This document shows positions 63,110 to 64,000 of a stretch of DNA of 64,000 nt, piece by piece. The translations under genes and the position numbers were made by a program. The notes below the pieces were generated by a model. That model had not been told where the DNA came from, did not search any database, and saw only the letters and a program-made list of their open reading frames with translations. Source of the stretch: Vibrio ponticus (lineage in GTDB: Bacteria > Pseudomonadota > Gammaproteobacteria > Enterobacterales > Vibrionaceae). Numbering within the stretch: the first letter of the stretch is position 1; each line of letters opens with the position of its first letter. The stretch covers positions 310,001 through 374,000 of the forward strand of contig NZ_AP019658.1 in assembly GCF_009938225.1 (NCBI RefSeq), in the 5' to 3' direction.

Positions 63110-63931
63110 ATGGAAAAGAATAAAAATAAAACCATATTAATTTATGGCACTTTGGTACTCGCTTCTATATTGGTAATGTATCCATTCTTTTATATGATTA
63201 TTAACTCATTCAAGACTGGTCCAGAAATTATGCATTACCCGAACAGTCTACCAAAAGAGTGGTCATTCAAAGGCTATATTGAAGTATTTGAGTCAGTGAA
63301 TTTGTTTCGCGTATTCTTTAATACTATTTTCATCTCAGTTTCTGTTACTGTGCTAAATACTTTGTTCTCTTCAATGGTTGCGTATGCCATCGTCAAAACT
63401 AATCTTCCAGGACGTGAGTTTTGGTTAAAAGTTATTTTGGGTTCGATGATGATTCCAGCCGTACTTTTTACCATTCCTACTTACATGATGATGTATGAGT
63501 GGAACTGGATTAATACATACCGAGTGTTGATTATTCCAGGCTCGATCAGTGCGTATAACATCTTCTTGTTGGTTCAGTTTATGAAGCAGATTGACAACGC
63601 TTACCTTGAAGCGGCACGCATTGATGGCGCAAGTGAATTCCGTATCTTTAGAAAGATTGTCTTACCAATGCTACGCCCTGCGCTGGCTACTGTAGGTATT
63701 TTGACCTTCATGGGGGCGTGGAATGACTTTATGGGACCGCTACTGTACGTTCGTGATGAGTCATTAATGACGCTGCAATTAGCCTTGTATAACTTCCAAA
63801 CCGAAGTTCCGGGAACGAACTTGGAGCAGTTATGGGCGATGACAACCATGATAGCTGTTCCTGTGGTTATTGTTTTCTTCTGTTTGCAAAAGAACTTCAT
63901 TAAAGCGTTTACCGGGGTAGGGGTGAAGTGA
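63110..63931 (+). CDS. Sugar ABC importer permease, MalG-type
   Basis: The 273-residue partner permease has six helices. Its EAA loop is LEAARIDGASEFRIFRKIVLPMLRP near residue 165, and GAWNDFMGPLLYV follows as in MalG-type proteins. Together with the preceding permease it forms the CUT1 channel. Its stop shares one base with the ATG of the next gene (TGATG), indicating coupled translation. Confidence 0.93.
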   Translation: MEKNKNKTILIYGTLVLASILVMYPFFYMIINSFKTGPEIMHYPNSLPKEWSFKGYIEVFESVNLFRVFFNTIFISVSVTVLNTLFSSMVAYAIVKTNLPGREFWLKVILGSMMIPAVLFTIPTYMMMYEWNWINTYRVLIIPGSISAYNIFLLVQFMKQIDNAYLEAARIDGASEFRIFRKIVLPMLRPALATVGILTFMGAWNDFMGPLLYVRDESLMTLQLALYNFQTEVPGTNLEQLWAMTTMIAVPVVIVFFCLQKNFIKAFTGVGVK

Positions 63932-64000
63932 TGAACAATATGATCAAGTGGGGCGCTTTAGCAGCACTGGTGCTGGTGGCGTATAGCGCGGCATGGCTTA
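63931..64000 (+). CDS. N-terminus of an exported protein (partial)
   Basis: Only 23 codons lie in the window: a short Asn/Met start, Lys6, then a hydrophobic stretch ALAALVLVAYSAAWL that looks like a signal peptide or membrane anchor. It overlaps the permease stop, so it is part of the glucan operon. A periplasmic beta-glucosidase or other accessory protein would fit, but nothing in these residues decides this. Confidence 0.55.
   Translation, partial: MNNMIKWGALAALVLVAYSAAWL

Overview
The window reads as a chromosomal stretch of a Vibrio-like marine gammaproteobacterium. The grounds are gene content (tryptophanase operon with a TnaC leader, many chemoreceptors, a REP-associated transposase, DUF2750 and Bcr/CflA genes), moderate G+C, and enterobacterial-type signals (Shine-Dalgarno sites, TTG/GTG starts, hairpin terminators). 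The species cannot be fixed from sequence reading alone. No rRNA, tRNA, CRISPR array or prophage was seen.

Region 1 (1-2.26 kb) is accessory: the tail of a glutathione S-transferase-like gene, a GNAT acetyltransferase, and a REP-associated tyrosine transposase flanked by short GGACAG-type repeats.

Region 2 (2.26-28.9 kb) is one large purine-catabolism island. Xanthine dehydrogenase (xdhABC) and guanine deaminase make and oxidise xanthine to urate. The membrane cytochrome c-fused urate hydroxylase PuuD, HIU hydrolase, OHCU decarboxylase, allantoinase PuuE, allantoicase and ureidoglycolate lyase take urate to glyoxylate plus urea. Glyoxylate then goes through Gcl, Hyi, GlxR and GlxK to phosphoglycerate, or to malate through malate synthase. 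A purine permease and a dCache chemoreceptor sit inside the island. Its left edge carries a MarR protein with the residue spacing of urate-sensing HucR/PecS/UrtR proteins, divergent from a PecM-like EamA exporter. Its right edge carries a GntR/FCD regulator. Two operator words recur at the divergent promoters: TATCTTTACGTTAAGATA (MarR-type) and TTGTATACAA (GntR-type). They occur together at aceB/gcl, hiuH/puuE and the xdh promoter region, which suggests a dual urate/GntR regulon. A RutR-like TetR gene lies in the middle.

Region 3 (29.1-37.1 kb) is a hexose-phosphate uptake locus on the minus strand. It has a two-component pair and MFS carrier like UhpA-UhpB-UhpC, followed by a binding protein, fused permease and ATPase like AfuABC.

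Region 4 (37.2-49.6 kb) is mixed: an MFS drug exporter translationally coupled to a degenerate serine-recombinase-like protein with 17-bp iterated sites upstream, a small outer-membrane barrel, Hsp20, a chemoreceptor, the tnaC-tnaA-permease operon, an SPOUT RNA methylase, DUF2750, and a cytosolic-type chemoreceptor overlapping a small exported protein.

Region 5 (49.7 kb to the end) is a coherent beta-1,2-glucan (sophoro-oligosaccharide) utilisation locus. It holds a glycan-binding-like lipoprotein, two GH144-like endo-glucanases (one periplasmic, one lipoprotein), an outer-membrane porin, a complete ABC sugar importer, a GH94 1,2-beta-oligoglucan phosphorylase, and a LacI regulator with repeated AAACGTTTAAAC sites. 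The last gene runs off the window. This locus is the best candidate for a little-described system here.
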